Shown: positions 35,790-46,599 of the stretch, one piece after another
Layout: each line of letters opens with the position of its first letter
Position numbering within the stretch: the first letter of the stretch is position 1
Source: Mantis religiosa
Lineage: Eukaryota; Arthropoda; Insecta; Mantodea; Mantidae
Direction of reading: 5' to 3'
NCBI GenBank assembly: GCA_030765055.1
Contig: CM060951.1
Span: forward strand, 52,325,137-52,389,136
DNA: 64,000 nucleotides
Made by a program: the position numbers and the translations under genes
Notes under the pieces: generated by a model
Database searches by the model: none
What the model was told of the DNA's origin: nothing
The model's input: the letters and a program-made list of their open reading frames with translations, nothing else

Positions 35790-36008
35790 ATGCAAGGACA
35801 ATATGAAAATGCAATATACTTAAGTGACAGTCATTATCATTCTAGGGTTTGGACACTTGTACTTGCTGCAGAATCAGAGGATGTTTTACAGATGAAAGTA
35901 TACATATTAAATAAAATATTAGAATCTTATAATCTAAAAATATCCCTAAATAAAACAAGAGTGTTAGCTTTCAAGGGGAGTCATAAAGAGCTTATATGCC
36001 ATATTTAG
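35790..36008 (+). pseudogene. RTE-like LINE reverse transcriptase, palm fragment
   Basis: The frame contains VLAAESEDVLQMKVYILNKI, then ESYNLKISLNKTRVLAFKG. The first block directly follows the catalytic YADD-type motif in this LINE group; the motif itself reads WTLVLAAE here and has lost its Asp pair. It continues to where the 31451-32050 fragment begins in protein terms (KVMAFRGK). It is truncated on both sides: upstream sequence is unrelated, and a SINE tail follows at 36030. Confidence 0.7.
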
Positions 36009-36029
36009 ACTTTTTTCAGGTATTCAGAT

Positions 36030-37159
36030 CTTTATTTGTTTATTTATTTATTTGTTTATTTATTTATTTATTTACTCACTCACCCACCCACACACTCACT
36101 CACCCACTCACCCACTCACTCACTCACACACCCACCCACCCACTCACCCACTAACTCACCCACCCACTCACCCACTCACTCACACACCCACCCACTCACT
36201 CAGCCACACACCCACCCACCCACTCACTCACTCACTCACTCACCCACCCACTCACCCACCCACCCTCTCACTCACTCACTCACTCACTCACCCACCAACC
36301 CACCCACCCACCCATCCACTCACTCACTCACTCACCCACCCACTCACTCACTCACCCACCCATTCACTCACTCACTCACCCACTCACTCACTCACTCACC
36401 CGCTCACTCACTCACCCACCCACTCACTCACCCACCCACTCACTCACTCACCCACCCATTCACTCACTCACTCACCCACTCACTCACTCACTCACTCACC
36501 CGCTCACTCACTCACCCACCCACTCACTCACCCACCCACTCACTCACTCACCCACCCATTCACTCACTCACTCACCCGCTCACTCACTCACCCACCCGCT
36601 CACTCACTCACCCACTCACTCACTCACCCACCCATTCACTCACTCACCCACCCATTCACTCACTCATCCACCCACTCACTCACTCACCCACCCACTCACT
36701 CACTCACCCACCCATTCACTCACTCACTCACTCACCCACTCACCCACCCACTCACTCACTCACCCACCAACCCACCCACCCATTCACTCACTCACTCACC
36801 CACCAACCCACCCACCCATCCACTCACTCACTCACTCACCCACCCACTCACTCACTCACCCACCCATTCACTCACTCACTCACCCACTCACTCACTCACC
36901 CGCTCACTCACTCACCCACTCACTCACTTATTTATTCATTTATTTGTAATTTTACGTCCTCCAACGTAAAGTCATATCGGACGGTGAATGAAACGGGTGG
37001 AAAGATGCTCAAATGTGTCCATAGTCCATGGAGCTTAGAGCTATCCGATATTCGTCTTTAAGGATAAGGGAAAGCTCCGGAAAAGCCTTAACTAAGTAAC
37101 TCACCCTGACCGAGATTCGAAGAAGCAGACACGCTACCATCTACACTACCGAGGTGGGC
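36030..37159 (-). repeat. SINE family A whose 3' tail holds a large TCAC/CCAC array
   Basis: The SINE body occupies 36950-37159 on the minus strand (GTCATATCGGACGGTGAATG to CTACCGAGGTGGGC). TTTA-type tail repeats occur on both sides of the array (36030-36075 and 36928-36947). The TCAC/CCAC block therefore appears to have grown inside the SINE tail. A target duplication is not clear. Confidence 0.8.
36076..36928 (+). repeat. (TCAC/CCAC)n array, about 850 bp
   Basis: A mixture of TCAC, CCAC and CATT/CGCT variant units. The variant CCCACCCATT recurs at 36355, 36451 and 36551, showing a higher-order period of 96-100 bases. The 300-codon Thr/His/Pro/Ser frames spanning it are low-complexity artefacts. 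Confidence 0.95.
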
Positions 37160-38700
37160 ATTTTTCGAACTGTAGTCTAAATTACATCTTGCTGTTTTTT
37201 TATTTTTTCCTCATTTTCTGGAAACAATGAAAATTTTCTTGACGTTTGTCAGATTTAGTCTGAAATATTACATTAGAGTTGAAGTACAATTTTTATATTT
37301 CTTTTTAAGTTTTGAAGGACATAAAGTCCCATCCTTCTCAACATGTGCATGGAGCAAGCCACAAAGTCAATGAGGAATGCAAATCGGAATCTTAGCAGTT
37401 GCTCTTAACCCAAACTTCGAAATACACAAGCTAGAAAAATAACTTCTATGCAGATTTGTGTCATGCAATGATAGTGGGTAATATTTAGTTCAGAAAAATT
37501 GCAAATTGTGGCATTTAGGACGTTCTTAGAGAAGTACTGCAATAGACCAATTACTTCTGAATCAACAATAAGGAAGAATTGCATGCAGCAATGTTAAGTT
37601 GATACAATAAGGAAGATACGGGAGGACATAGGGGAATCGTATATTTGGATTTCAGACGGCGAAACCACTGAAGTTTGTGGTCGATACGCAGCAAACTGAT
37701 AGATGGAAAATTTGACCCAAATTCATCCTCGAGGGCATATCTAATCTGCACGAAGTAACTTCTGAAAACTAACAAACTATGGCAAACTTCGTCTGAAAGC
37801 GTTGTATCCAAATAGTATAGTGGAAAACGGGGTACTCTTTGCATACACAGACGCGGAAGCATACATGGTGAGAGCTATGCAACTCCTGAATGTGTTTTAA
37901 CATTCTCTAGTATACGTGACTTGGGTATTAGTCGTGTAGCAAAGGAAGCAAAAATGAAATTTCCAATGGTCAATAAACTGATTTCCATCATTAAGAAGAC
38001 ATTTCTAAAAGCTCCAAGTAGGTTTCAGACCTTCCGGGAACAACTACTAAAGTGCCTCTACCTCCGCCACTTCAAACCTATGCTACTTGTTGGGGTGCAT
38101 GGTAAAAGCTGCTGAATACTAGATAAAATTTTCATCTTTGCGAGATAAAAAATGTAATGCAGTTTCAGGCGGGAATCGGTGGATATAATCCTAGTTCAGG
38201 AAAAATGCTTTGAGGTTAGTATCCTTTTGGTATCAGTGAAAGATTATGCTCCGGACTAGCGAATTGTTCTCGGTTATAAGTACGGGAGAGCATAAGTGTA
38301 CTCTATCCCAGGGTCCGGCGTTTAAGTGGAAATACACTATGCTTCCTTGACTCTCTCACCAGTTTATTGATAGAACACTTTGTAACAGGAATTTGTGTCA
38401 GTATTTAATTCTGATTTCTTTCTAGGATCCTTCTGTACAAGGCACCCACGCAGATTTCTCTCTCTTCTCGTGTGAAATTTTGCGGCTATCTATTTCCTCT
38501 GGTCACCAATAGTATCATCTTATTCTAAATAAGAGTCATGAGACATCTGTGTTTCAAGGCGTGGTTCGGAATAAAGAAGTCAAATTCTGTAATTGGTTAT
38601 ATTTATACAGATTCAAATTATAACTTAAAATGTTCCTGATCTAGTACCAGTATTCATCACACTCCACCATTACAACAAAAATCTCTTTCTCTTTAAAACA
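37160..38700. other. No gene recognised
   Basis: AT-rich. A 103-codon minus-strand frame at 37551-37862 has no recognisable domain and no context supporting a gene. Confidence 0.5.
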
Positions 38701-38820
38701 AGATTATTGATTTATCGTCACTATTCAAGACTGAAGAACATATCTTCCTCCTAAAGATTATTGACTTATCGTAATGTAACAAGACTGATGAACATATCTC
38801 TCTCCTAAAGATTATCGTTA
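38701..38820 (+). repeat. 54-bp tandem repeat, 2.2 copies
   Basis: Unit start AGATTATTGATTTATCG at 38701, again as AGATTATTGACTTATCG at 38755, and partially at 38809. Internal match GAACATATCT in both full units. Confidence 0.85.
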
Positions 38821-38833
38821 CTTCTCTTAATTT

Positions 38834-38910
38834 TGTGATTGGCCGATCCAATGGCATGTCACCACATTACGTCATATTACGTCATATAATTATTATTTCG
38901 GCCAATCACA
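38834..38910. promoter_or_regulatory. CCAAT-box inverted repeat around a doubled CRE-like site
   Basis: Perfect 13-base arms TGTGATTGGCCGA (38834-38846) and TCGGCCAATCACA (38898-38910) each contain a CCAAT box. Between them the decamer ATTACGTCAT occurs twice in direct tandem (38866-38885); its TTACGTCA core is a bZIP/CRE-type site. It could be an enhancer or promoter element, or a small palindromic MITE end. No transcript start or open frame follows within 200 bases to decide. Confidence 0.4.
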
Positions 38911-39650
38911 CGATTACATACATTTTTACATATTTAAATTATTAAATATATTTACATAATTAGTTTTTATAAATTTATAAATTTTCATACTTCAAACATA
39001 ACCCAAAAGTACTGTTACAACTTAGATTATGAGCTTCCTCCCCAACACACTTGCTCGTCACGTCGGTATCACTGTTTTATTCAAGTTTCCCACGTTACAC
39101 TTTCCCGTCTCCAACTGTAACATTTACTCTGCAATGTCTCGTTACTTTACGCCGCCATCCTTTGAAACGACCCAAGATGAAGTCTCGCACCTTTCCTGGT
39201 CTGTTCGCGTCCTTTCCAACCACGGACAATCTATCCACGCCCCGTTCCTATTTCATGACTGTTCCGCCCGTATCACGTGATGCATAGCAATTTTGATTGG
39301 AGGTTTGTTTTCCTCATATTTAATCTTATTGGTCTTTCAACCCCTCCTATATCTAGGCAAGTTCAGTTTTTTTCTACCAGGTTTTGACCTTCAGGGTCAT
39401 GGGAAGAAATATTCTGACTTTTTCTCACATTTGGGTGCTTTTATCCCTCGCCCATTTCTCACGCGTTTAGCTTATGTGACCAATTCTTTAGATAATGTAG
39501 TTTTATCTTCCCTCACTTGCTTACAGCCTCAGGTTTTCGTCTCAAGTTGGACGATGATGCATCAACCTGCATTACAACATCAAGGAAACTGTTCGAAAAT
39601 TCCTCTATTCCTCACGCTTTGGCATATATCCAGAGCTTACTTCACACTCC
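38911..39650. other. No gene recognised
   Basis: Pyrimidine-rich in part (39030-39280). Overlapping short frames have no family motif. It may include upstream decay of the hAT remnant that follows. Confidence 0.45.
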
Positions 39651-40021
39651 TTGTTGAATCATTTCCAAATTGGAGAGGAGAGGGACCCCATTATAGGAAA
39701 ACATTGCTTAATTCAAGATGTTAAGGACAATATTAAGAATGCACCAGGAGAAGTTAAAGAGAAAATCAGGACAAAAATAGACAAAGTTATTAAAAAGTAC
39801 TCAGATCAATCAGTTCTCCATGCAGTGGAAAGCGCAGTATCCTAGAACAACCAATTTTAGTGTAACAAGCAGCCTGACTCAAGTTTGCTCCTATTTCGGC
39901 AGTGGACTTGGAACGTTCTTTCTCGGCCTATAAACTGATTTTAAGTGACAAACGACAGAGTTCTACAAAGGAAAATACAGAAAATGTACTTATGGTCTTT
40001 TATGTGGACTATGAAAACTGA
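39651..40021 (+). pseudogene. hAT-type transposase C-terminus remnant
   Basis: Two pieces in different frames. 39651-39845 reads KDNIKNAPGEVKEKIRTKID with KVIKKYSDQS. 39881-40021 reads FAPISAVDLERSFSAYKLIL, SDKRQSSTKENTENVLM, then a stop. The second block matches the hAT dimerisation motif in which an AP-x-S-x-D-x-ERSFS run is followed by a conserved Arg; this form also occurs in the hAT-derived CGGBP1-like proteins. The frames differ and the catalytic domain is missing. Confidence 0.6.
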
Positions 40022-40439
40022 TCCAAATGAATGAAAATACTGAAAAATGTGAATTGAAATTGAAACAATTTGGGCTTGTATGTTAGTGACTCATTTATAA
40101 TTTTAAATATTGTTTCAAAATATTTTAGAGCCTAATTTACAGCCTACACAGTATAAATAAGGCGAAATAAATACCCAATTTCGGTGCTTAAAACTTAAGT
40201 ATTTAGGAACTGAAAACCCGCGGTCTAAATCAGTATGGATTAATTAAAAAGGACTACGTGCAGCTGACAATGTGTTATAAAGGAAAGGAAACATGAACAA
40301 CTGTGGATATTTCTACGTAAAAATGTTGTAAGTTACTTAAGAAATTGTAGAAACCTGTGTAACTTTACCTTTCACTTCACTTGATACATTCATTGTCGAT
40401 GAAAATCCTTTGTACACCATACAACATTAACTGTAACGC
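40022..40439. other. No gene recognised
   Basis: AT-rich spacer. Confidence 0.5.
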
Positions 40440-40777
40440 CCGACGATAGCTCTCCCTAGTGGCTGTTTATTCTGACTATACCTTCTGATTATAGATTTTT
40501 CTCTGATCGGCAAGATGAATGCCGAAGCGGTGGCTGCTACCTCTCTCCCATTTCATTTCATTTCGTCTCCCTCTTGCAAGCTACAAGACTACCCCGAGGC
40601 AGTGTGTCGGTTGAAGGCGGGCAGATGGCATGTAAGCTTGCGACTGGAACTTCTCGGTTCCTCCAGAAGGTGGCCGTTCGAGTCAAGCTTTCCCCATTGG
40701 CGGGCGTACTTTTGAGATATCCTCCTTCAGTTTAGGCGGGTCCCTGCTGAGCACATACCAACTAATCCTTGTTTTGC
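40440..40777 (+). repeat. SINE-like family D, 5' part (copy 2, interrupted)
   Basis: CTGATCGGCAAGATGAATGC and TCTCCCATTTCATTTCATTT align with the body of the 2905 copy. The unit stops at 40777, where a DNA transposon begins, and its 3' part appears at 42116. Confidence 0.5.
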
Positions 40778-42115
40778 ATAAGCTTTCCTCGTATCTCTTA
40801 ACGGTCACCTGACCTAATCCCCTCTCACTGGCTGCTGTTGTGGTATAGATTGTTGTGTGGTAAAAATTATTTCGTTATTTAACATGGTGATATATCTTTA
40901 TATGTTGGAAGAGAATTGTTAAAGTTATATTTTCGTAACTGTTTGAATTAAATATATTACGCAATAGTGTTAATTTATCTGAGATGCATGTTAATTCTTA
41001 AACGAAGTAAAGAGGTTCCTTTGCTTTGGCTCACCATTCAGATAACACAATAGCACGTGCTTTAGCGGTAATGATAACATATTTGTTTGTATGACTTTTA
41101 TCACTGACCTTGTTTTGAACTGGATTAGCCATATATTGTCATTCGAAGGTGTGTTGTGCCCAGTTCAAGTGCTAAATTATTTTATTGATCGTTTATTGCA
41201 CGTGTACTTATTGTATGTATAATGACAGAGTCTACCGCCAGTTGAAAAAGCTGAAGCATCGCAAGCAAAAACCTTTACAAAGTGGCGAAAAAAGAATTGT
41301 GGTGCATGTGTTTAATTCACTCACAGATAAGAATCCGTCTTTGTCAGCGAGAGAAGTCGAACAGCTGTGCTCTGAACTTACAGGTGTGAGTGTTAGTTCC
41401 ATAGGAACATCGCGACATGAAATTGATACAACAGGAAAACTTACCACTCCTGGGGCGATATTGCTGTGTGGCGAAGACGTTATTTAAGGATAATCAGACT
41501 GTACCGGAATACAAATCGTAAAATATACTACCTTGACGAGACTTGGGTGAATGAAATGACAAGTATGGCATGACACGACTTTTAAGCCTGAAAGACAAGC
41601 ATTTTTGGAAAGTATGTGTGCTTGTTTTAAAAACTCCCAGTGGAAAAGGCCGTAGGCCTTTCATTATAAACTTGTTTCAGTTCATTGCTCATTCATTCAG
41701 TTTCAACTTGCTCACTTTCATTATGAACTTCATTATTTTTGCATGCCATCAGTTTCCAGTTTATTTTATTGATAGAAATTTGGCCTGGTGCCGGTATAGA
41801 AGGGCCCGGCTTGCAGGTTAAATATTTACATGTGACTTACAATTGTGTGGCTATTAACTATGATTGTCTTTCAGGTTTCCGCAAAACCCATTCGGCAGTC
41901 TTATTTCAACGTCCGAGAACAGCTTGGCTTAGTCTATCTGCATGCCTTCATATACTTACTTGTATGATATTATCTATCTTCCTGACAATTATTATGACGT
42001 TTACTGCAGGTTTAAATGTGACGGGAAGGCACCGCGTATGGCCTATGGCACGAAAGCATTAGCCAATTAGGGTGAGGGTGAAGGAGTGATACATGTCAGC
42101 GGGGCAAGGTTATAT
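40778..42115 (+). mobile_element. IS630/Tc1-type transposon, family K (copy 1)
   Basis: Starts near CATAAGCTTTCCTCGTATCT and ends near CAGCGGGGCAAGGTTATAT. It matches 51711-52850 in inverted orientation over its whole length, which defines both ends. The termini show weak inverted similarity (TGTCCCGTATC against GCCCCGCTGAC-ATGTATC in the second copy). It carries a broken transposase N-terminal half. It appears inserted in a family D repeat. Confidence 0.7.
41185..41690 (+). pseudogene. IS630/Tc1-type transposase, N-terminal half
   Basis: The open part reads HRKQKPLQSGEKRIVVHVFN, then SLTDKNPSLSAREVEQLCSE and LTGVSVSSI, a helix-turn-helix N-terminus. After a stop at 41487 the reading continues in shifted frames with IYYLDETWVNE near 41525 (first catalytic Asp) and LKTPSGKGRRPFII near 41630. 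These blocks in this order are typical of DDE_3-type transposases in arthropods. The second and third catalytic residues are absent, and there are several stops. The second copy (51711-52850) shares the terminal deletion, so a truncated version was mobilised in trans. Confidence 0.7.
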
Positions 42116-42300
42116 GAAACAGATTAGGTGATCAGGCCTTTAACTGCTAGGAAATTCTGTGATCACTGCAGCTTAAATCGTCCATTCTTGTAGTCGATAT
42201 CTCTCTTGTGGTTCGTTCATTTTATCCGTTCCTCCCGGGAGTTTGCACACAGGATTCAATTGATCTCCCCATGGTAACCTGTCTACCTCTCCCTACTATA
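42116..42300 (+). repeat. SINE-like family D, 3' part
   Basis: TTATCCGTTCCTCCCGGGAG and TGCTAGGAAATTCTGTGATC align with 3227-3350 of copy 1. It resumes the family exactly where the inserted family K transposon ends. Confidence 0.5.
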
Positions 42301-42427
42301 ACTAAGTGATACAAGGGACTATATATAACCTTATTTCCTTAATAGAAATTAAAACGGAAAAAGCAATGTAAAGTAGGCCGTAAATCAAGAGCCAATGTGT
42401 AATTTCTTTTGAGCTACTTGTCATCCT

Positions 42428-42500
42428 CTGTGCTCTATGGGTTACATGCTACCTCTGGGTTCTGATATCCCGGGTTGAAGCCCGGCAGAGGGTAATAGTT
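42428..42500 (+). repeat. tRNA-like segment
   Basis: TGCTCTATGGGTTACATGCT resembles an A-box region, and CCCGGGTTGAAGCCCGG a B-box/T-arm. No complete cloverleaf, so probably a SINE head; its body was not identified in the surrounding 42301-42819 sequence. Confidence 0.4.
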
Positions 42501-42819
42501 TTTTTCGAGTATAGAAATATTCTATAGAACAGATTCCTTTGAAAGAGAGGTAAACACGATGCTGCTACGTACATTAGTGTGGGTATAGAACCTCTAATCT
42601 GACAAAATAGCCTCTAAGCAAAATCGGACTGTTTCTGATTCCAAATATAATGAAATGCTGAGGAGCAGAGTAGATAAAGAGCACACATAAATAAAAACTT
42701 AGAGATGGGTTGATACCAGTTTTTCTCGATACCCGATATTGTCATTTCTCTTTCAGATTCATTAAAAATAGAATGTTTGGAGAATTGTGTAATGCCAGTG
42801 AAATTAATTGCATGCATAT

Positions 42820-43319
42820 TGTGACTTTGTGGGTTCGTGAAATTAAATGTCCAATTGCACAAACTCAAAATGTTCTTTATTTCCACCGAATTACAGTTGG
42901 AACACTTGCCGATTCCATAGAATTACGTAGCGCACACAATTACAAAGCACCAGTTTGTCTGTCACAGGTCCACTCCACATTCACAATTACGTACAACTCG
43001 TCTTATACACGTACACAATCTTCGAGTCCGTTCGCTAGCACGGCGCTCTTCACGGCTGCTCGCCAAGAACTCAACTGACTCGCCCACTGCAGTCCTTATA
43101 TAGGAGGATCGCTGCTTCTGGAAGCTTCGTGACTCGGAACGTCGTCACGACTGTTCCAGACGTCACGGCGAGGGGAAAGAGACGGTACAGTGGCTAGTGA
43201 TGTTTTCCCAACCATCCCCCTCGGTGAACGCTACAAGATAAATGGGTAGGCGTGGTCTAAATGCCTCCTGTCGCCCAACCAGCTGCTAGCTGGCCGTGCC
43301 TTCCGATAATTAGGTGACA
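42820..43319 (+). mobile_element. Solo LTR of a gypsy-type element
   Basis: 500 bases beginning TGTGACTTTGTGGGTTCGTG and ending TAGGTGACA, bounded by the 4-bp duplication ATAT (42816-42819 and 43320-43323). A TATATA-containing promoter-like box lies near 43093. No internal coding sequence or second LTR is adjacent, so the body was probably lost by LTR recombination. ATAT target preference is known for the insect 17.6/297 group of gypsy elements. Confidence 0.8.
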
Positions 43320-43419
43320 ATATGTTTAATGGTACACAATTTAAAACCATCAGTGTAGTTATTTTTGAACTATACATTATATATTTAGAGGCTAAAGTAC
43401 TCCACTTTTATAAGTTTCT

Positions 43420-43690
43420 GTCCAAAGAAACTGGCATTCTAGCTCTTGCTTGTCAAGTCTGCTTCCTTTTCGGATATGAATCCTGCTATGCTAAATAGTC
43501 TTTCAGAAAAGAACTGTAGCAGGTGGAGTACACAAATATTTAGCGCCTAACTTTTTGAATTTTCAAATTTTGAATTTTTTTCCAGTATTCCTGTGCACTT
43601 GAAAGATAAGTGACAAATCGTCGTTGAGATATGCAGTGATTTCTTCTTGGGAACTGTTAACTGGCATTGCATCTGACACCCGAACGTTTT
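43420..43690 (-). pseudogene. hAT transposase dimerisation-domain remnant
   Basis: On the minus strand: NSSQEEITAYLNDDLS, then KKLGAKYLCTPPATVLF, and in the next frame SERLFSIAGFISEKEADLTS. This is the hAT C-terminal dimerisation motif (YLCxPxTS...SERxFSxAG). A one-base shift lies between LF and SERLFS. The rest of the transposase is absent. It lies between a solo LTR and a Penelope-like element. Confidence 0.7.
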
Positions 43691-44009
43691 CTTGCATAAT
43701 AGTAGTGTACAGTTGCCACATTCCAGGCTTTGCTATGCTCTATTTGCGGCGACAATATTTTGTAACTTTAGAATAAAATAAAAATTGCTGAACATCGAAA
43801 AGTACCGAGCGAATTTTATGAAGTATAATTTGTTGTTGATTGAAATGTTGTATCTTTATAAGTTTTTGGTCAAGTTAAAAGAGTTTTTAAAAGTTTTTAT
43901 TATTAAGATTTAGAGGGACTTGATATTAAGAACGCATTAGTTACCAGTACGTGAAATATCGGTTACCGATATTGTAGTTAGTGGTTTTATAATTTAGCTG
44001 GCTACCAGT

Positions 44010-45250
44010 TAAATAGTTATAAAAAACTGAAGCTGCTGACAGTGAAGTAAACTAGTAGCAATGGGTAGTCCCCTTTCACCCTTTCTTGCTGATCTATTTA
44101 TGAGCTTTTTTGAAATAGAAGTTACTAAAGCTTTTCCTTCAATTTTTAAAATATGGTATTGATAGGTAGATGACATTTTTGCCTTAGTTCCTGAGAGATA
44201 TATAGATGATGCTTTAAAAATTCTAAATTCACAGGATAAAGCTATCAAGTTCACAATAGAAATTGAAAACAACGGCTACATCCCCTTTCTAGATCTAAAG
44301 ATAATAAAAAATAACAATAAATTAAATTTTGGCATCTATAGAAAGTCAACTCACATGGATAATTATATAAAAAATAAAAGTTTTAACCCTATGTCACACA
44401 AATTTGCTGTTTTTAATAGTTTGATTTACAGATTGATAAACATACCTCTAAACGAAGAAGAATTTAATGCGGAATATAAACATATTATAAACACTGCTTT
44501 AATTAACGGCTTTAATAAAGATTTTATAATCAGAACAGTAGAAAAATGTAAATATCAAAAAATCTTAATGATGTTTCCACTCTTAAAAAAGTAAAAAAAA
44601 AAAAAAAAAAAAAAAATATATTCTCAAAAACATTTCTGATCATCCATGGGCAAATAAAAAGTTCCAAAACATTTTCAAAGAAGTGGATATAATACTAGCA
44701 CCTCATAATAATTACAGTATAAAGAATTTGCTACCTTTTTCAAAAACAGACAAAATTTCACACAACAAAAAATCTGGTATTTATCAGGTTAACTGTTTAG
44801 AATGCGATAAGATCTATATTGGTAGAACCAAGCGTAATTTAGAAACCAGAGTGAAGGAACATTTTAGAAATATTAAATATAGACAGACAGAGAAATCGGC
44901 AGTGGCTGATCATTTTTGGTCATATAATCATGAAGTAAATCCAGAAGTTAAATTATTGAAACGATTGAAAGAACCGATAGATTTAATGGTGTGTGGGAGA
45001 AGATATATATTTTGAAAAATGAGGATCGCGTAATGAATTTTGATATTCCTCCTATAGATGTCATCAATAAGTTTGTGTTGTTCCAGGTATATGGCAGTTA
45101 GTAAGGAGCTATTTCTCAAACTCCGGTAGTGGTGAAGGTCAGTCAGTCAGTTAGTGGGTGAGTGTCAAGCTGAGTGGTTGAGAATGAAGCAGATGTTTTG
45201 CTTTGAAACCGGCACCAGGATTTAAATAAGATAAGTAAATAGTGAAGTTG
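44010..45250 (+). mobile_element. Penelope-like element (PLE), 5' truncated
   Basis: Contains the PLE-specific pairing of a telomerase-type reverse transcriptase with a C-terminal GIY-YIG endonuclease, followed by a 3' region with GAAGCAGATGTTTTGCTTTG and AAACCGG, like the 3' untranslated ends I associate with PLEs. The 5' side loses frame at about 44050. The 3' limit is approximate. Confidence 0.75.
44061..45101 (+). pseudogene. PLE reverse transcriptase + GIY-YIG endonuclease, inactivated
   Basis: Order of blocks: LVAMGSPLSPFLADLFM, VDDIFALVPERY (palm), NNGYIPFLDLKI, FGIYRKSTHMDNYI and LIYRLINIPL, then after a poly-A run and frame change SGIYQVNCLECDKIYIGRTK and LETRVKEHFRN. GIY, the CxxC pair, YIG and the following Arg are all visible. 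Two adjacent stops (44160-44165) replace the residues just before VDD; the first, TGA, is what CpG decay of an Arg CGA would give. A further frameshift near 44990 leads into IPPIDVINKFVLFQVYGS and a stop at 45101. Not functional. Confidence 0.8.
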
Positions 45251-46439
45251 TGTTACTAGTGTTTAGTTATTAATACCAGTTAAATGCTTACTGGATACCG
45301 GTATTTGCATTATTTGTAAATTGGTAGTCATTTTGTATTTTGTATTATTTTAAATGTGTTTAAATTTTATTACATTTTGTATTGTTTTTGTAGTGTTTTT
45401 GTAGTTATTTGGCTTTTAATAAATAAGAATTTGGAAATTATGTCCTGGTATTAGAAATTAGGAACCGGGACGTAGATTATCAGATTTTATTTATTTATTT
45501 TTATCCTTCGATATCGATGCCATGCAAGTATTGTGACTATCGAGGTATCGCAAGTTTCGAGGATCCATCCCTAATGAGAACTAAATATATTTTGACCTAC
45601 AACAGATATGTCCGAGCTGGTAGAACTGTTTCCTACTGCTACTTTACAACGCACACAAAATTAAAAAGGGGTGCATGCCTGTAGTTTTTTCGGTGTGACA
45701 CAACAAAGTTACCTACATATAAATTACATTGAGCAGTACTCCATGATCGGGGTGATAGACATCAAAGAGAGCTAATTTGACATGTTGATTCAGCGGTTGC
45801 CTGTTTACCACAAGCGTAATGCATTTATAGCGATGCAGATTATGTTAATATAGCGATAATTATTATTGGTAGCTAGAAGGGCTACATTAATTAATTCTAT
45901 TAATTACGTACTTATCATGCGTTGTATTTTAATAACTCTGTATACCTACAGAGGGATTACCTCATGGAGAGGTTTGATATTGCAGTGCCGGACCTAACCA
46001 TATTTTCAGAACATAAAGAAAGTCATATTTTTAAGTAATGAAGTGATTACAAAAACCTGTTTTTTCACTTTCTCACTAGTACAGCAAGTAGCAGAATTGC
46101 GGATTTCCATTAAAATACCTCTTACCGGTATTTGATTGGAAGTATAGGTCCACTCCAACACAATTTCTTGACACAGATGTGGATGTTGTATCTGTTTGTT
46201 TTGTATGTGAGCACCACAACCGCAAAACCAAAATCTGTTAAATACCATACATGTATTCAAATTCTGTGTACTCCAGAGATGCTACTCAGAAGATTAAAAG
46301 ATAATCCCTCACCCCAAAAAACCTTTTACATGGAACGTTTTCTCAAAAAATTTTACGCCCACTAATAATTTTGATTGAAATGTGTACCTAGTCATTGAAA
46401 TGTATTTGTTAAAATTTTTGCGAATATCTTCCCAAGTTC
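45251..46439. other. No gene recognised
   Basis: AT-rich. Open frames at 46006-46260 (minus) and 46132-46365 (plus) carry no motif. Confidence 0.5.
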
Positions 46440-46550
46440 TCATTCTGAACGACATTTGTATATAAAGGTATCTCATATACAATGAGATACACGCCTAGCC
46501 CTACACAAGTGTAATGTGGAAGAATAATTAATTTCCATCAATTGATCTTA
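46440..46550 (+). repeat. SINE family C, 3' body fragment
   Basis: CCTAGCCCTACACAAGTGTA and TTAATTTCCATCAATTGATC match the 3' body seen at 48.6 and 63.4 kb. No head is present. Confidence 0.55.
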
Positions 46551-46599
46551 TAGGGTTTTCGCTATGTAACCTAGGACTGAAGTTAATGCCAGAGGTTCT

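Noticed and set aside
36036..37061. 341- and 305-codon Thr/His/Ser/Pro frames
   Set aside because: They are translations of the TCAC/CCAC array, are open in several frames, and run out into SINE sequence; no gene.
42710..43078. 122-codon frame
   Set aside because: Mostly LTR sequence; the similar frame at 54964 follows the same LTR rather than a gene.
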